From: Streptomyces uncialis
GTDB lineage: Bacteria > Actinomycetota > Actinomycetes > Streptomycetales > Streptomycetaceae
Assembly (NCBI RefSeq): GCF_001905345.1
Contig: NZ_LFBV01000008.1
Location: 186,001 to 250,000 of the forward strand
Direction: 5' to 3'
DNA length: 64,000 nucleotides
The translations under genes and the position numbers were made by a program. Positions 40,803-48,806 of the stretch are shown piece after piece (positions within the stretch are counted from its first letter, which is position 1; every line of letters starts with the position of its first letter). The notes below the pieces were generated by a model. The model was not told the DNA's origin. It worked only from the letters and a program-made list of their open reading frames with translations, and did not search any database.

Positions 40803-41435
40803 ATGCGCATCACGGTGTTCGGGGCGACCGGCGGCGTCGGCCGGGAACTGGTGGGGCAGGGACTGGCGGCGGGCCACGAGGTCACCGCGGTGGTACGGGA
40901 CCCGGCACGGCTGACGGTGACGGGCGACGCCCTCCGGGTCGTCCGCGCCGATCTCACCGTCCCCGGTGAAGTGCGGTCGGCCGTCGCGGGGCAGGACGCC
41001 GTGCTCTCCGCGCTCGGCCCGCGCACCCGCAAGGACGCGGGGATCACCGCACCGCTGACCGCGGCGGTCCTCGCCGCGATGGCGGACGAGGGCGTACGGC
41101 GGCTGCTCGTGGTGAGCGCCACCCCGCTGGGCACTCCCCCGCCCGGTGAGCCGCGGCTCGACCGGATGATGAAGGCGGTGGTGGACCGGGTGTTCAAGGC
41201 CAACTACGACGATCTCCGGGAGATGGAGAAGGCGCTCGCGGCGAGCGGCGCCGACTGGACCGCCGTACGGCCCCCGCGGCTGCTGGACGGCCCGGTGACG
41301 GGTGCGTACCGCAGGGCGGTCGGCGGGAATCCGCCCTCCGCGCGGGCGATCCGGCGCGCGGACGTGGCCCATGCCATGCTGGCGGCGATCACCGACCCGG
41401 AGACGGTCCGCCGGCCGGTGGGGATCGCCGATTGA
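40803..41435 (+). CDS. NAD(P)-binding Rossmann oxidoreductase
   Basis: 210 residues. MRITVFGATGGVGRELVGQG is the dinucleotide-binding motif; RADLTVPGEVRSAVAGQDAVLSALG and RRLLVVSATPLG follow; the late part has ADWTAVRPPRLLDGPVTGAY. An atypical SDR/NmrA-like group often tied to TetR control. GGAGG lies 6 bp before the ATG. Converges on the sigma-recombinase gene with a 12-bp gap. Confidence 0.88.
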   Translation: MRITVFGATGGVGRELVGQGLAAGHEVTAVVRDPARLTVTGDALRVVRADLTVPGEVRSAVAGQDAVLSALGPRTRKDAGITAPLTAAVLAAMADEGVRRLLVVSATPLGTPPPGEPRLDRMMKAVVDRVFKANYDDLREMEKALAASGADWTAVRPPRLLDGPVTGAYRRAVGGNPPSARAIRRADVAHAMLAAITDPETVRRPVGIAD

Positions 41436-41447
41436 GTGCGGCGGGGA

Positions 41448-43676
41448 TCAGTCCCGGCGGGTTCTGAGCCGGGAGAGGGTCCAGCCCGTGCCCGCCGGGT
41501 CGAGGGGCCTGGTCGTCCGCTTGAAGAGGTGTTCGGCGCGTTCGTAGGAGAGCCGGGCCAGGCCCGTCACGGGGTCGAGGTCCGCTCCGGCCGCGCGGCG
41601 GGCGGGGCCCGGTCTGCGGTCGGTGAGGAACAGCGGGCCCCGGGTGCGGCCCTTGAGGTGGGCGGGGAGCAGCAGGGCGGTGCCCGCGCGCCAGCTCACC
41701 CAGGTGTCGCCGCTGCGGGCGCGGCGGTCGTCCAGGTCCAGCCGCTCGACGTCGAGGGCGAGCACCCGTTTCACCGGGGCCCCGGATTCGTGCAGCAGCC
41801 GCCACAGGAGCCGTTCGCGCGGCGGGACCCCGGGAAGGGCCCACAGGGCTTCGAGTCCGGCCGGGTCGAGCGACGGGGTGCGGGACGCGGTGGGGGTGCG
41901 GCGGGTCAGGCCCGCGGCGGGGTCGTCGTCGAGACCGGTCCAGGCGGCGAAGGAGCGCAGGGCGGAGCGGTGCCGGTTCCAGGTCGCCGGGCTCGCGTCG
42001 CCCCAGGCGGTGGTGAAGACGCGTTCGGCCCGCTCGGCGGTGAGTTCGGTGAGCGGCAGCCGGTCGCCGAGCGCGAGCCGCAGTCTGCGCAGTGTCTGGT
42101 GGTAGGAGCGGACGGTCGCGGGGTCGAGGTCGTCGCGGGCCAGGAACTCCTCGGCGGCCCGGCCGAGTGCGCGCGGGTCGGGCGGTGCGGGGGGCCCGGG
42201 GTGGGCGGCGGTCCAGGAGACGGCGGCGGCGAGGGCGTCGGCGCGGCGCAGGAGGAACGCCCGCTCGGCGGTGTTGCGGGTGAGGGAGGCGGCCCGTTCG
42301 AACTCGCGCCGGGCCTCGGTGTGCCGTCCGAGCCGGGACAGCAGGTCGCCGCGGACGCCGGGCAGCAGGTGGTAGTCCTTCAGCCGGGGGTCGGCGTCCA
42401 GTTCGTCGACGAGGGCGAGTCCGGCCTCCGGTCCGCGGGCGAAGCCGACGGCGACGGCCCGGTTGAGCCGCACCACGGGTGTCGGCAGCAGCCTGACCAG
42501 CGCTTCGTACAGGGCGGCGATCCCGGCCCAGTCGGTGTCCCCGGCGGTCCGGGCCTGGGCGTGGGTGACGGCGATCGCGGCCTGGAGGACGTACGGGCCG
42601 GGGGTGCGGCCGAGGTCCCGGGCGCGGAGCATCGACGCGAAGCCGCGGCGGATCAGCAGCGGGTCCCAGCGGCCCCGCTGCTGTTCGTGGAGCGGTACCG
42701 GTTCGCCGGTGGGGCCGGTACGGGCGGCCGACCGGGACTCCTGGATCTCCAGGAGGGCGGCCAGTCCGTGTGCCTCGGGTTCGTCGGGTGCGAGGGCGGC
42801 GAGCAGCCGGGCGAGCCGGAGTGCTTCGAGGGTGAGGCCGGGGCGCAGCAGGTCGTCGCCGGTGGTGGCCGAGTAGCCCTCGTTGAAGATGAGGTAGATC
42901 ACCTCCAGGACGGAGGAGAGCCGGGCGGCGAGTTCGTCGCCCTGGGGCAGTTCGAAGGGCACCCGGCGTTCGGCGAGGGTGCGTTTGGCGTCCGCGATCC
43001 GGCGGGCGGTCACGGTCCCGGTGACGAGGAACGCCCGCCCGATCTCCTCGGCGGTGAGCCCGCCGAGGAGACGCAGGGTGAGCGCGACCCGTTCCTCGGT
43101 GGGCAGCACGGGGTGGCAGGACAGGAACATCAGCCGCAGGACGTTGTCGTCGTCCCGGGCGTCGGTCTCCGGGCCTGTTGCGTGGCCTGTTGCGTGGCCC
43201 GTTTCGTGGCTTGTTCCGGGGTGGGTTCCCTGGTCGGTCTCCGGGTCGGTCCCGGGGGTGGCTCTGAGGTCGTTGCGGGGGTCGGGGCCGGGGGCGTCGT
43301 ACGGGTCGGAGGCGTCGTACGGGTTGGTTTCGTCGTACGGGTCGGGGGCTTCGAACCGGGCGGTGCGGAGCTGTTCCCGCTGGTCGTGGGCGAGGAGTTC
43401 CTGTCCGCGGGCGGCGCGCTGCTCGCGGCGGAGATGGTCGACGGCCCGGCGTTTGGCGACGGCCATCAGCCAGGCGCCCGGGTTGTCCGGGACGCCTGAC
43501 CGTGGCCACTGTTCGAGCGCCGACACGAGCGCGTCCTGGGCGAGTTCCTCGGCCAGGCCGATGTCCCGGGTCATCCGCGCCAGACCGGCGATGATCCGCG
43601 CGGACTCCAGCTTCCAGACCGCGTCGACCGCGCCGGCCGGGTCGGGATTGGACGGGACGCCGTCGTCCGTGTTCAT
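41448..43676 (-). CDS. ECF sigma factor (DUF6596/ECF42-like) fused to a degenerate tyrosine-recombinase-like domain
   Basis: 742 residues. Sigma2 covers about 15-90 (GLAEELAQDALVSALEQWP, AWLMAVAKRRAVDHLRREQ); a Pro/Asp/Thr-rich linker lies at 110-175; sigma4 at 180-240 (LTAEEIGRAFLVTGTVTARR); DUF6596 and a TPR-like tail to about 490 (YLIFNEGYSATTGDDLLRPG, YEALVRLLPTPVVRLNRAVA, DYHLLPGVRGDLLSRLGR). Residues 505-590 look like a phage-integrase core-binding domain (DPATVRSYHQTLRRLRLALG, TWNRHRSALRSFAAWTG), and 605-742 like the catalytic domain, but the first Arg reads Pro (SGAPVKRVLALDVERLDLD), the HxLRH box reads SRLRT, and the protein ends before the Tyr. Most ECF42 proteins stop near residue 490. 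Transcribed after the DGPF gene. Confidence 0.8.
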   Translation of the reverse strand: MNTDDGVPSNPDPAGAVDAVWKLESARIIAGLARMTRDIGLAEELAQDALVSALEQWPRSGVPDNPGAWLMAVAKRRAVDHLRREQRAARGQELLAHDQREQLRTARFEAPDPYDETNPYDASDPYDAPGPDPRNDLRATPGTDPETDQGTHPGTSHETGHATGHATGPETDARDDDNVLRLMFLSCHPVLPTEERVALTLRLLGGLTAEEIGRAFLVTGTVTARRIADAKRTLAERRVPFELPQGDELAARLSSVLEVIYLIFNEGYSATTGDDLLRPGLTLEALRLARLLAALAPDEPEAHGLAALLEIQESRSAARTGPTGEPVPLHEQQRGRWDPLLIRRGFASMLRARDLGRTPGPYVLQAAIAVTHAQARTAGDTDWAGIAALYEALVRLLPTPVVRLNRAVAVGFARGPEAGLALVDELDADPRLKDYHLLPGVRGDLLSRLGRHTEARREFERAASLTRNTAERAFLLRRADALAAAVSWTAAHPGPPAPPDPRALGRAAEEFLARDDLDPATVRSYHQTLRRLRLALGDRLPLTELTAERAERVFTTAWGDASPATWNRHRSALRSFAAWTGLDDDPAAGLTRRTPTASRTPSLDPAGLEALWALPGVPPRERLLWRLLHESGAPVKRVLALDVERLDLDDRRARSGDTWVSWRAGTALLLPAHLKGRTRGPLFLTDRRPGPARRAAGADLDPVTGLARLSYERAEHLFKRTTRPLDPAGTGWTLSRLRTRRD

Positions 43677-43689
43677 CGGCGGGCGGCCG

Positions 43690-44013
43690 TCACTGGCCGA
43701 AGACCTGCTGGATCACGCTCTCGCCGTCGCCGACGATCCGGCGGAAGCGGCGGCCCAGCTCCACGGCCTCCTCCTTGGTGCGGACCTCCACCAGCGCGAA
43801 GCCGGCCACCGCTTCCTTGGCCTCGGTGAAGGGGCCGTCCGTCACGGTGATCTCGTCGCCGGACGAGACGAGGCGGATGCCCTCGGGGGCGAGGCCGCCG
43901 GTCGCCAGCAGGGCACCGGAGGCGGTGAGCTCCTCGACGAACGCCGCCATCTCCTGGAACAGCTTCTCGTCGGGGACGGAGGAGGACGCCTTGGTGGTCA
44001 TCAGGTAGCGCAT
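43690..44013 (-). CDS. YCII/DGPF domain protein, partner of the ECF factor
   Basis: 107 residues: MRYLMTTKASSSVPDEKLFQ, LLATGGLAPEGIRLVSSGDEITVTDGPFTEAKEAVAGFALVEV. The DGPF motif (as TDGPFTEAKE) is the hallmark of proteins encoded next to ECF42-type sigma factors. Role unknown; possibly a co-regulator or enzyme. Start ATG 44013 fits the family; the frame extends further upstream. 13 bp before the sigma gene. Confidence 0.9.
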   Translation of the reverse strand: MRYLMTTKASSSVPDEKLFQEMAAFVEELTASGALLATGGLAPEGIRLVSSGDEITVTDGPFTEAKEAVAGFALVEVRTKEEAVELGRRFRRIVGDGESVIQQVFGQ

Positions 44014-44081
44014 GAGGATCTCTCTTCTCTGCTTGCCCCGGAGTCTGTTCCGGTTGCTCTGCCCACACGTCGTTCCGTCGA

Positions 44082-44113
44082 TGTGACAGGGAATGGCGGC
44101 GTTCCCTGTCACA
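44082..44113. promoter_or_regulatory. Perfect 12-bp palindrome in divergent promoter
   Basis: TGTGACAGGGAA and TTCCCTGTCACA face each other across 8 bp (44094-44101), midway between the DGPF-sigma operon and the DUF998 gene. Such a perfect operator-like dyad in a divergent region suggests a regulator binding site or overlapping promoters. The binding protein is unknown. Confidence 0.6.
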
Positions 44114-44213
44114 TTAGCGTTCGACGTGTCAGCGAGCCCACCCCGACGGCAGGCTCACCGGAACCCGGTCCACCGACCGGCGGCCCGGGTCCGAGAACCG
44201 AGAAGGGCACGTC

Positions 44214-44924
44214 ATGACCGCCACGCACATCCCCTCCGCCTCCACCGGCTCCGTTTCCTCCGCGTCCGGCCCGTCCGCCCCGGCCCGCCGGTACGCCGGT
44301 GCTTCCGTCGCCCGGCGGCTGCTGGTGGCGGGGGCGGTGTCCGCGCCGCTGTGGGCGGTCTCCGCCCTGACCCAGGCCGCTACCCGGGACGGCTTCGACA
44401 TCACCCGTCATCCGCTGAGCGTGCTGAGCAACGGCTCGCTCGGCTGGCTCCAGATCACGACGTTCGTCGTCGTGGGAGTGCTCGCCATGGCGGGTGCGCT
44501 GGGGATGCGCCGGGCGCTGCGGGGAACGCCCGGCGGGGTATGGGTGCCCCGGCTGCTGCTGGTCAACGGGATCGCCATGATCGCGGCGGGTGTGTTCGTC
44601 ATGGACCCGGCCGACGGATTCCCGGCCGGCACCCCGGAGGGAACGCCCGCGTCGCTGTCCGGGGCGAGCATCGGGCACATGGCCGCCGGGTCGGTCGCGT
44701 TCTTCTCGCTGATCGCGGCGAACTACGTCCTGGTGCGGCACTTCCGCCGGGCCGGCCGGTCCGCCGAGGCCGTGCTGTCGCTGGTCGCGGGGACGGCGCT
44801 GCTGCTCGGCAACGGCTGGGCGATGGCGGGCGGCACGGCCGGGACGCTGACGCTGGCGGTCGGGGCGCTCACCGCGATGCTGTGGGTGTCGGCGGTCGCG
44901 GCGAGGGCGTCGCGCGGCGTGTGA
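44214..44924 (+). CDS. DUF998 membrane protein
   Basis: 236 residues, about six membrane segments: LLVAGAVSAPLWAVSALTQAA, LQITTFVVVGVLAMAGALG, LLLVNGIAMIAAGVFVMDP, IGHMAAGSVAFFSLIAANYVLV, LSLVAGTALLLGNGW. DFITRHPLS-like TRDGFDITRHPLSVLSNGSLGW is typical of DUF998. Function unknown. Divergent from the ECF operon. Confidence 0.82.
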   Translation: MTATHIPSASTGSVSSASGPSAPARRYAGASVARRLLVAGAVSAPLWAVSALTQAATRDGFDITRHPLSVLSNGSLGWLQITTFVVVGVLAMAGALGMRRALRGTPGGVWVPRLLLVNGIAMIAAGVFVMDPADGFPAGTPEGTPASLSGASIGHMAAGSVAFFSLIAANYVLVRHFRRAGRSAEAVLSLVAGTALLLGNGWAMAGGTAGTLTLAVGALTAMLWVSAVAARASRGV

Positions 44925-44949
44925 GGACGGGGCGGGGGCCTGGGGCCCC

Positions 44950-45045
44950 GGGGGCGCGGGGGCGCGGGGGCGCGGGGGCGCGGGGGGCGCGGGGGGCGCG
45001 GGGGGCGCGGGGGGCGCGGGGGGCGCGGGGGGCGCGGGGGGCGCC
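44950..45045. repeat. GC-only tandem microsatellite
   Basis: About 96 bp of GGGGGCGC / GGGGGGCGC units, roughly 12 tandem copies with the unit lengthening from 7 to 9 bases, after the DUF998 gene. No gene. Likely slippage-prone. The rest of the gap to murB shows nothing recognisable. Confidence 0.75.
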
Positions 45046-45181
45046 GGGCGGTCCTCCTGGGCTCCGGCCCGGGGCGGGAGGGCTTTCGGCGGGGTGTGTG
45101 GCGGGGGGCGGGTCCTGTTCGGGGCCCGCCCCCCGGCTTGTCCGCCTGCTGTTCGGGCTGCCCTGGCTGTTCTGGCGGGTT

Positions 45182-46237
45182 CTACAGTTCGACGCCGACC
45201 ATGACGGGTTCGTTGACGAGGGTGACGCCGAACGCGTCCCGGACCCCGGTGACCACCTCGCGGGCCAGGGTCAGCAGGTCCTCGGTGGTCGCCGCGCCCC
45301 GGTTGGTGAGGGCGAGGGTGTGCTTGCCGGAGATACGGGCGGCCCCCGTGCCGTAGCCCTTGGTGAACCCGGCGCGGTCGATCAGCCAGGCGGCGGACGT
45401 CTTCGTCCGGCCCTCGCCCGCCGGGTACGCGGGCGGGACGGCGTCCGGACCGAGCCGGGCGGCGGCGCGCTCACGGAACGCGGCGAACTCCGGTTCGGTG
45501 AGGATCGGGTTGGTGAAGAACGATCCGGCGGACCAGGTGTCGTGGTCCTCGGGGTCGAGGACCATGCCCTTGCCCGCGCGGAGCTTCAGCACGGTGTCGC
45601 GGGCGCGGTCCAGGGGCACCCGGTCCCCCACCTCCACGCCGAGGACCCGGGCGGTCTCGGCGTACCGGACGGGCGCGGACAGGCCGTCCGCGTCCTCCAG
45701 CGCGAAGCGGACACGCAGGACGACGTACCGCTCGGGGTCGGCCTTGAACCGGCTGTGCCGGTAGGAGAAGGCGCACGCGGCGTTGTCGAGGACGACGGTC
45801 CCGCGGGCCCGGCGGTCGTACGCGACGACCTCGGTGACCGTCGTGGAGACCTCCTGGCCGTACGCGCCGACGTTCTGGATCGGGGTCGCGCCTGCGGAGC
45901 CGGGGATGCCGGCGAGGCATTCGATCCCGGCGAGGCCCGCGGCGGCGACCCGGGCGACGGCGTCCGTCCAGACCTCGCCCGCGGCGAGTTCCAGCCGGTC
46001 GCCGTCCAGGGCGAAGCCGGTGGTCGCGATCCGGACGGCGGTACCGGCGAAGCCCTTGTCCCCGATCACCAGGTTGCTGCCGCCGCCGATGAGCAGCAGG
46101 GGGGTGCCGGAGTCGTCGGCGGCGCGGACGGCTGCGATGAGCTCCGCGTCGGTGGTCGCGGTGATCAGCCGGTCGGCGGGGCCGCCGAGGCGGAACGTGG
46201 TCAGCGGGGCCAGGGGGGTGTCGTGGAGTTCGGGCAC
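45182..46237 (-). CDS. murB: UDP-N-acetylenolpyruvoylglucosamine reductase
   Basis: FAD enzyme making UDP-MurNAc for peptidoglycan. 351 residues from GTG 46237 (VPELHDTPLAPLTTFRLGGP). LLLIGGGSNLVIGDKGF, GIPGSAGATPIQNVGAYGQE, TWSAGSFFTNPIL (active Ser), AAWLIDRAGFTKG, C-terminal NEPVMVGVEL. The long open frame continues upstream into repeat R4, so the annotated start decides the boundary. Confidence 0.95.
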   Translation of the reverse strand: MPELHDTPLAPLTTFRLGGPADRLITATTDAELIAAVRAADDSGTPLLLIGGGSNLVIGDKGFAGTAVRIATTGFALDGDRLELAAGEVWTDAVARVAAAGLAGIECLAGIPGSAGATPIQNVGAYGQEVSTTVTEVVAYDRRARGTVVLDNAACAFSYRHSRFKADPERYVVLRVRFALEDADGLSAPVRYAETARVLGVEVGDRVPLDRARDTVLKLRAGKGMVLDPEDHDTWSAGSFFTNPILTEPEFAAFRERAAARLGPDAVPPAYPAGEGRTKTSAAWLIDRAGFTKGYGTGAARISGKHTLALTNRGAATTEDLLTLAREVVTGVRDAFGVTLVNEPVMVGVEL

Positions 46238-46383
46238 GGTTCCCAGCGTACGGTCCGCACCTGGGCGCCCTTGGCAGGGGCACCGGCCTGTGGCCCTGCC
46301 TTGCTTGCCCCCGCCTGGGTTTCCTGTGCTGGGCGCGCTTGATTCTGTGCCGTCGCTCGGTGGTTTTGCGGTTCCCCGCGGGT

Positions 46384-46977
46384 CGCCTTCGCTTGCGCTT
46401 CTGAGGTCTGTCCGGGTGGGCGTACTTCGGTCCTGTGCCGTCGCTCGTCGTTTTCGCGCAGTTCCCCGCGCCCCTTTGGGGCGCATCCGGTCGGTTCTTC
46501 GGGTCGGTGCCGGTCGGGATTCTCCGTCCTCGATCCGACACGCTCGGTACGACGTTCCGTGACTCGACTGAAGAGCATCGGAGTCTGCGGGCAGAGATTC
46601 CCGCCCACCCCCTCCCGCAGCCGTGCGAGTCCGCGAGGAGGGTGGTTTGAACCCCGACCCCGGGCTGATGACAGCCGCAGCCTGACCACACCCGCAGCTT
46701 GAGAACAGCCCCAGGTGGGCGCCCCTTCAGGGGCGCGGGGAACTGCGCGAAAACGAGGGCCAACCCGCACCCGAAGAGCGACCGCAAGAGGGCAGCATCC
46801 AGGGGCGCGGGGAACTGCGCACCCACGAACGACCCGCACAGGGACAAGTACGCCCACCCGGACAGACCCGGGAAGCGCGAGCGAAGGCGACCCGCGGGGA
46901 ACTGCGCACCCCACGTCCGCCCCGCACAGGAACAAGTACGGCCAGCCGGACGGACCTGGGAAGCGCGAGCGAAGGCG
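46384..46977 (-). repeat. Composite 3'-end repeat, copy R4
   Basis: Between murB and the end of the hadB-like gene, in reverse orientation to R1-R3. Left end CGCCTTCGCTTGCGC (46384-46398); right end GCGCGAGCGAAGGCG occurs twice, 88 bp apart (46875, 46963), the same duplication period as R2. 19-bp modules at 46456 (direct), 46730 and 46802 (inverted). Core AGAGATTCCCGCCCACCCCC present. Right end lies seven bases from the hadB stop. Confidence 0.8.
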
Positions 46978-46983
46978 GGTCGT

Positions 46984-47421
46984 TCAGGTGAGGCGGACGA
47001 CTGCGCGGGACATGCCGAGGACCTTCTGGCCGGCGGAGGTGGCCGTGAGGTCGACGCGGACCAGGTGGTCGTCCAGCTTGACGGCGACCTTCGCGGTCAC
47101 CTCGATCGTGGCGCCCTTGTCGTCGTCGGGGACCACGACCGGCCTGGTGAAGCGGACGCCGTACTCGACGACGGCAGCGGGGTCGCCGGTCCAGTCGGTG
47201 ACCACCCGGATCGCCTCGGCCATGGTGAACATGCCGTGCGCGATGACATCGGCGAGGCCGACACTCTTCGCGAAGCGCTCGTTCCAGTGGATCGGGTTGA
47301 AGTCGCCCGACGCGCCCGCGTAGCGGACGAGGGTGTCGCGGGTCACCCGGAAGGCCGCCGCGGGCAGTTCCGTACCGACCTCGACGTCGTCGTAGGCGGG
47401 TGCCTTGGTGCTGTTCGTCAT
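46984..47421 (-). CDS. MaoC-like (3R)-hydroxyacyl-ACP dehydratase, HadB type
   Basis: 145 residues. Hydratase-2 motif YAGASGDFNPIHWNERFAKS with the catalytic Asp and His, then GLADVIAHGMFTMAEAIRVV. HadB-like, pairing with the HadA-like protein upstream; the order rpmG-hadA-hadB is shared with mycobacteria, where these form a fatty-acid dehydratase. I chose ATG 47421 because AGGAGG lies 7 bp before it; a GTG 6 bp earlier overlaps the site. Substrate here unknown. Confidence 0.85.
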   Translation of the reverse strand: MTNSTKAPAYDDVEVGTELPAAAFRVTRDTLVRYAGASGDFNPIHWNERFAKSVGLADVIAHGMFTMAEAIRVVTDWTGDPAAVVEYGVRFTRPVVVPDDDKGATIEVTAKVAVKLDDHLVRVDLTATSAGQKVLGMSRAVVRLT

Positions 47422-47423
47422 GG

Positions 47424-47876
47424 TCACGCCTCCTGGGCCGCGCGGGACACGAGCTTCGTCCAGGCGGTGACGACATGCTCGCCGGCCGCGTCATGGACCT
47501 CGCCACGGATGTCCAGGATGTCATTGCCCGCGAGGGACTTGACGCCCTCGATGGTGCTGGTGACCGAGAGCCGGTCCCCGGCCCGTACCGGGCGCTTGTA
47601 CGCGAACTTCTGGTCGCCGTGCACGACCCGGCTGTAGTCGAGGCCGAGCTGCGGGTCCTGGATGACCTGCTCCGCGGCCTTGAAGGTGATCGCGAAGACG
47701 AAGGTCGGCGGGGCGATCACATCGGCGTGCCCGAGGGCCCTGGCGGCCGCCGGGTCGAGATACGCGGGGTTGGGGTCCCCGACCGCTTCGGCGAACTCCC
47801 GGATCTTCTCCCGGCCCACTTCGTACGGCTCGGTGGGCGGGTAACTCCGGCCGACGAAGGACTGGTCGAGCGCCAT
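47424..47876 (-). CDS. MaoC-like dehydratase subunit, HadA type
   Basis: 150 residues: MALDQSFVGRSYPPTEPYEV, REFAEAVGDPNPAYLDPAAARALGHADVIAPPTFVFAI, DYSRVVHGDQKFAYKRPVRAGDRL. Hot-dog fold but no catalytic His in the hydratase motif, as in HadA, which supplies substrate binding. Three bp before hadB, so a heterodimer is expected. AGGAGG upstream of ATG 47876. Confidence 0.83.
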   Translation of the reverse strand: MALDQSFVGRSYPPTEPYEVGREKIREFAEAVGDPNPAYLDPAAARALGHADVIAPPTFVFAITFKAAEQVIQDPQLGLDYSRVVHGDQKFAYKRPVRAGDRLSVTSTIEGVKSLAGNDILDIRGEVHDAAGEHVVTAWTKLVSRAAQEA

Positions 47877-47963
47877 GAGCCCGGCACCTCCTGGTTTCCC
47901 GTGCGGTACGCGCCGATGATCACCGCGGAGCCGCACTTGTCAGATTTCTGGTGGGCACAACGC

Positions 47964-48000
47964 CGCGAGGCCGCCCCCAGCGAGTGGGGACGGCCTCGCG
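47964..48000 (-). terminator. rpmG terminator
   Basis: CGCGAGGCCGCCCC pairs with GGGGACGGCCTCGCG (one bulge) 14 bp after rpmG. Confidence 0.75.
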
Positions 48001-48014
48001 AACGAGCCTTGGTG

Positions 48015-48179
48015 TTATCGCGTTTCGCGATGCGCGGTGTGCGCATTGCAACGCGGGCAGTGCTTCTTCATCTCCAGTCGATCCGGGTTGTTACGCCGGT
48101 TCTTCTTGGTGATGTAGTTCCGCTCCTTGCACTCCACGCAGGCCAGCGTGATCTTCGGGCGGACGTCGGTGGCAGCCAC
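48015..48179 (-). CDS. rpmG: 50S ribosomal protein L33, zinc-binding form
   Basis: 54 residues, GTG start with AAGGAG upstream. [41 protein letters not shown]. Four cysteines (14, 17, 41, 44) make the zinc ribbon of the C+ form, so it is a candidate for zinc-dependent exchange with a C- paralogue elsewhere. The frame runs upstream through 27 extra codons not part of the gene. Confidence 0.95.
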   Translation of the reverse strand: MAATDVRPKITLACVECKERNYITKKNRRNNPDRLEMKKHCPRCNAHTAHRETR

Positions 48180-48274
48180 GTGAGTGCTCCTTGACGAACG
48201 GATTGAGACGAAATGAACTAACGCATGAAAGAGTAGCCGATCGAAGGACCGACCCCGCAATCGGCTACTTACAG

Positions 48275-48347
48275 TAGCGGTGACCGGACTTGAACCGGTG
48301 ACACAGCGATTATGAGCCGCTTGCTCTACCGACTGAGCTACACCGCT
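48275..48347 (-). tRNA. tRNA-Met (CAT), elongator
   Basis: 73 nt. Acceptor AGCGGTG/CACCGCT, anticodon loop CTCATAA (CAT), no CCA encoded. The A1-U72 pair and lack of the initiator features point to elongator Met. Neighbours tRNA-Thr and rpmG, as in mycobacteria. Confidence 0.95.
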
Positions 48348-48396
48348 GAGATGTGCTGCGGGGCCTCACCCGAGGGAGAGGAACCTCACACACCAG

Positions 48397-48469
48397 AGCC
48401 CCAAAACGGAATCGAACCGTTGACCTTCTCCTTACCATGGAGACGCTCTACCGACTGAGCTATTGGGGC
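48397..48469 (-). tRNA. tRNA-Thr (GGT)
   Basis: 73 nt. Acceptor GCCCCAA/TTGGGGC, anticodon stem TCTCC/GGAGA with loop ATGGTAA (GGT), discriminator T. Transcribed just ahead of tRNA-Met. Confidence 0.96.
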
Positions 48470-48806
48470 GAGCGATGAAGACATTACACGCTCGCCCACC
48501 GTTCGCCCAAATCCGTTTCACGCAGTGCGGCGAGGGGGATAGAAGGCCCTTTCCCCCAGGCCCTGCCGCGCCTCACGCGGCCCGCCCGTACCGCGCCCGG
48601 CCGCCCCGTTCCAGCTCCCGGAACCGGGTGCCCGCGCGACGCCCGCCGGGACGGGTGCGCAGGTCGGCGGCCCGGTCCGGGGAACGGGGACCCTGGCGCG
48701 CACCACAAGCAGTACGACTATTTCGCTCCTCCGTGAAGCGGCCCGGCCCTCGTCCTAGGCTCGACTCACGCTGTGTGATCAGGCAAGCCGAGCACCCAGG
48801 AGCGCG
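48470..48806. other. Intergenic, no gene recognised
   Basis: Between tRNA-Thr and the amidohydrolase. Only overlapping shadow frames are present. It must hold promoters for the tRNA pair (minus) and the amidohydrolase (plus); I could not assign boxes. Confidence 0.5.

Noticed and set aside
41436-43499. 687-codon plus-strand frame opposite the sigma fusion
   Set aside because: Gly/Val/Glu-rich shadow; the minus-strand frame has clear sigma2, sigma4 and DUF6596 motifs.
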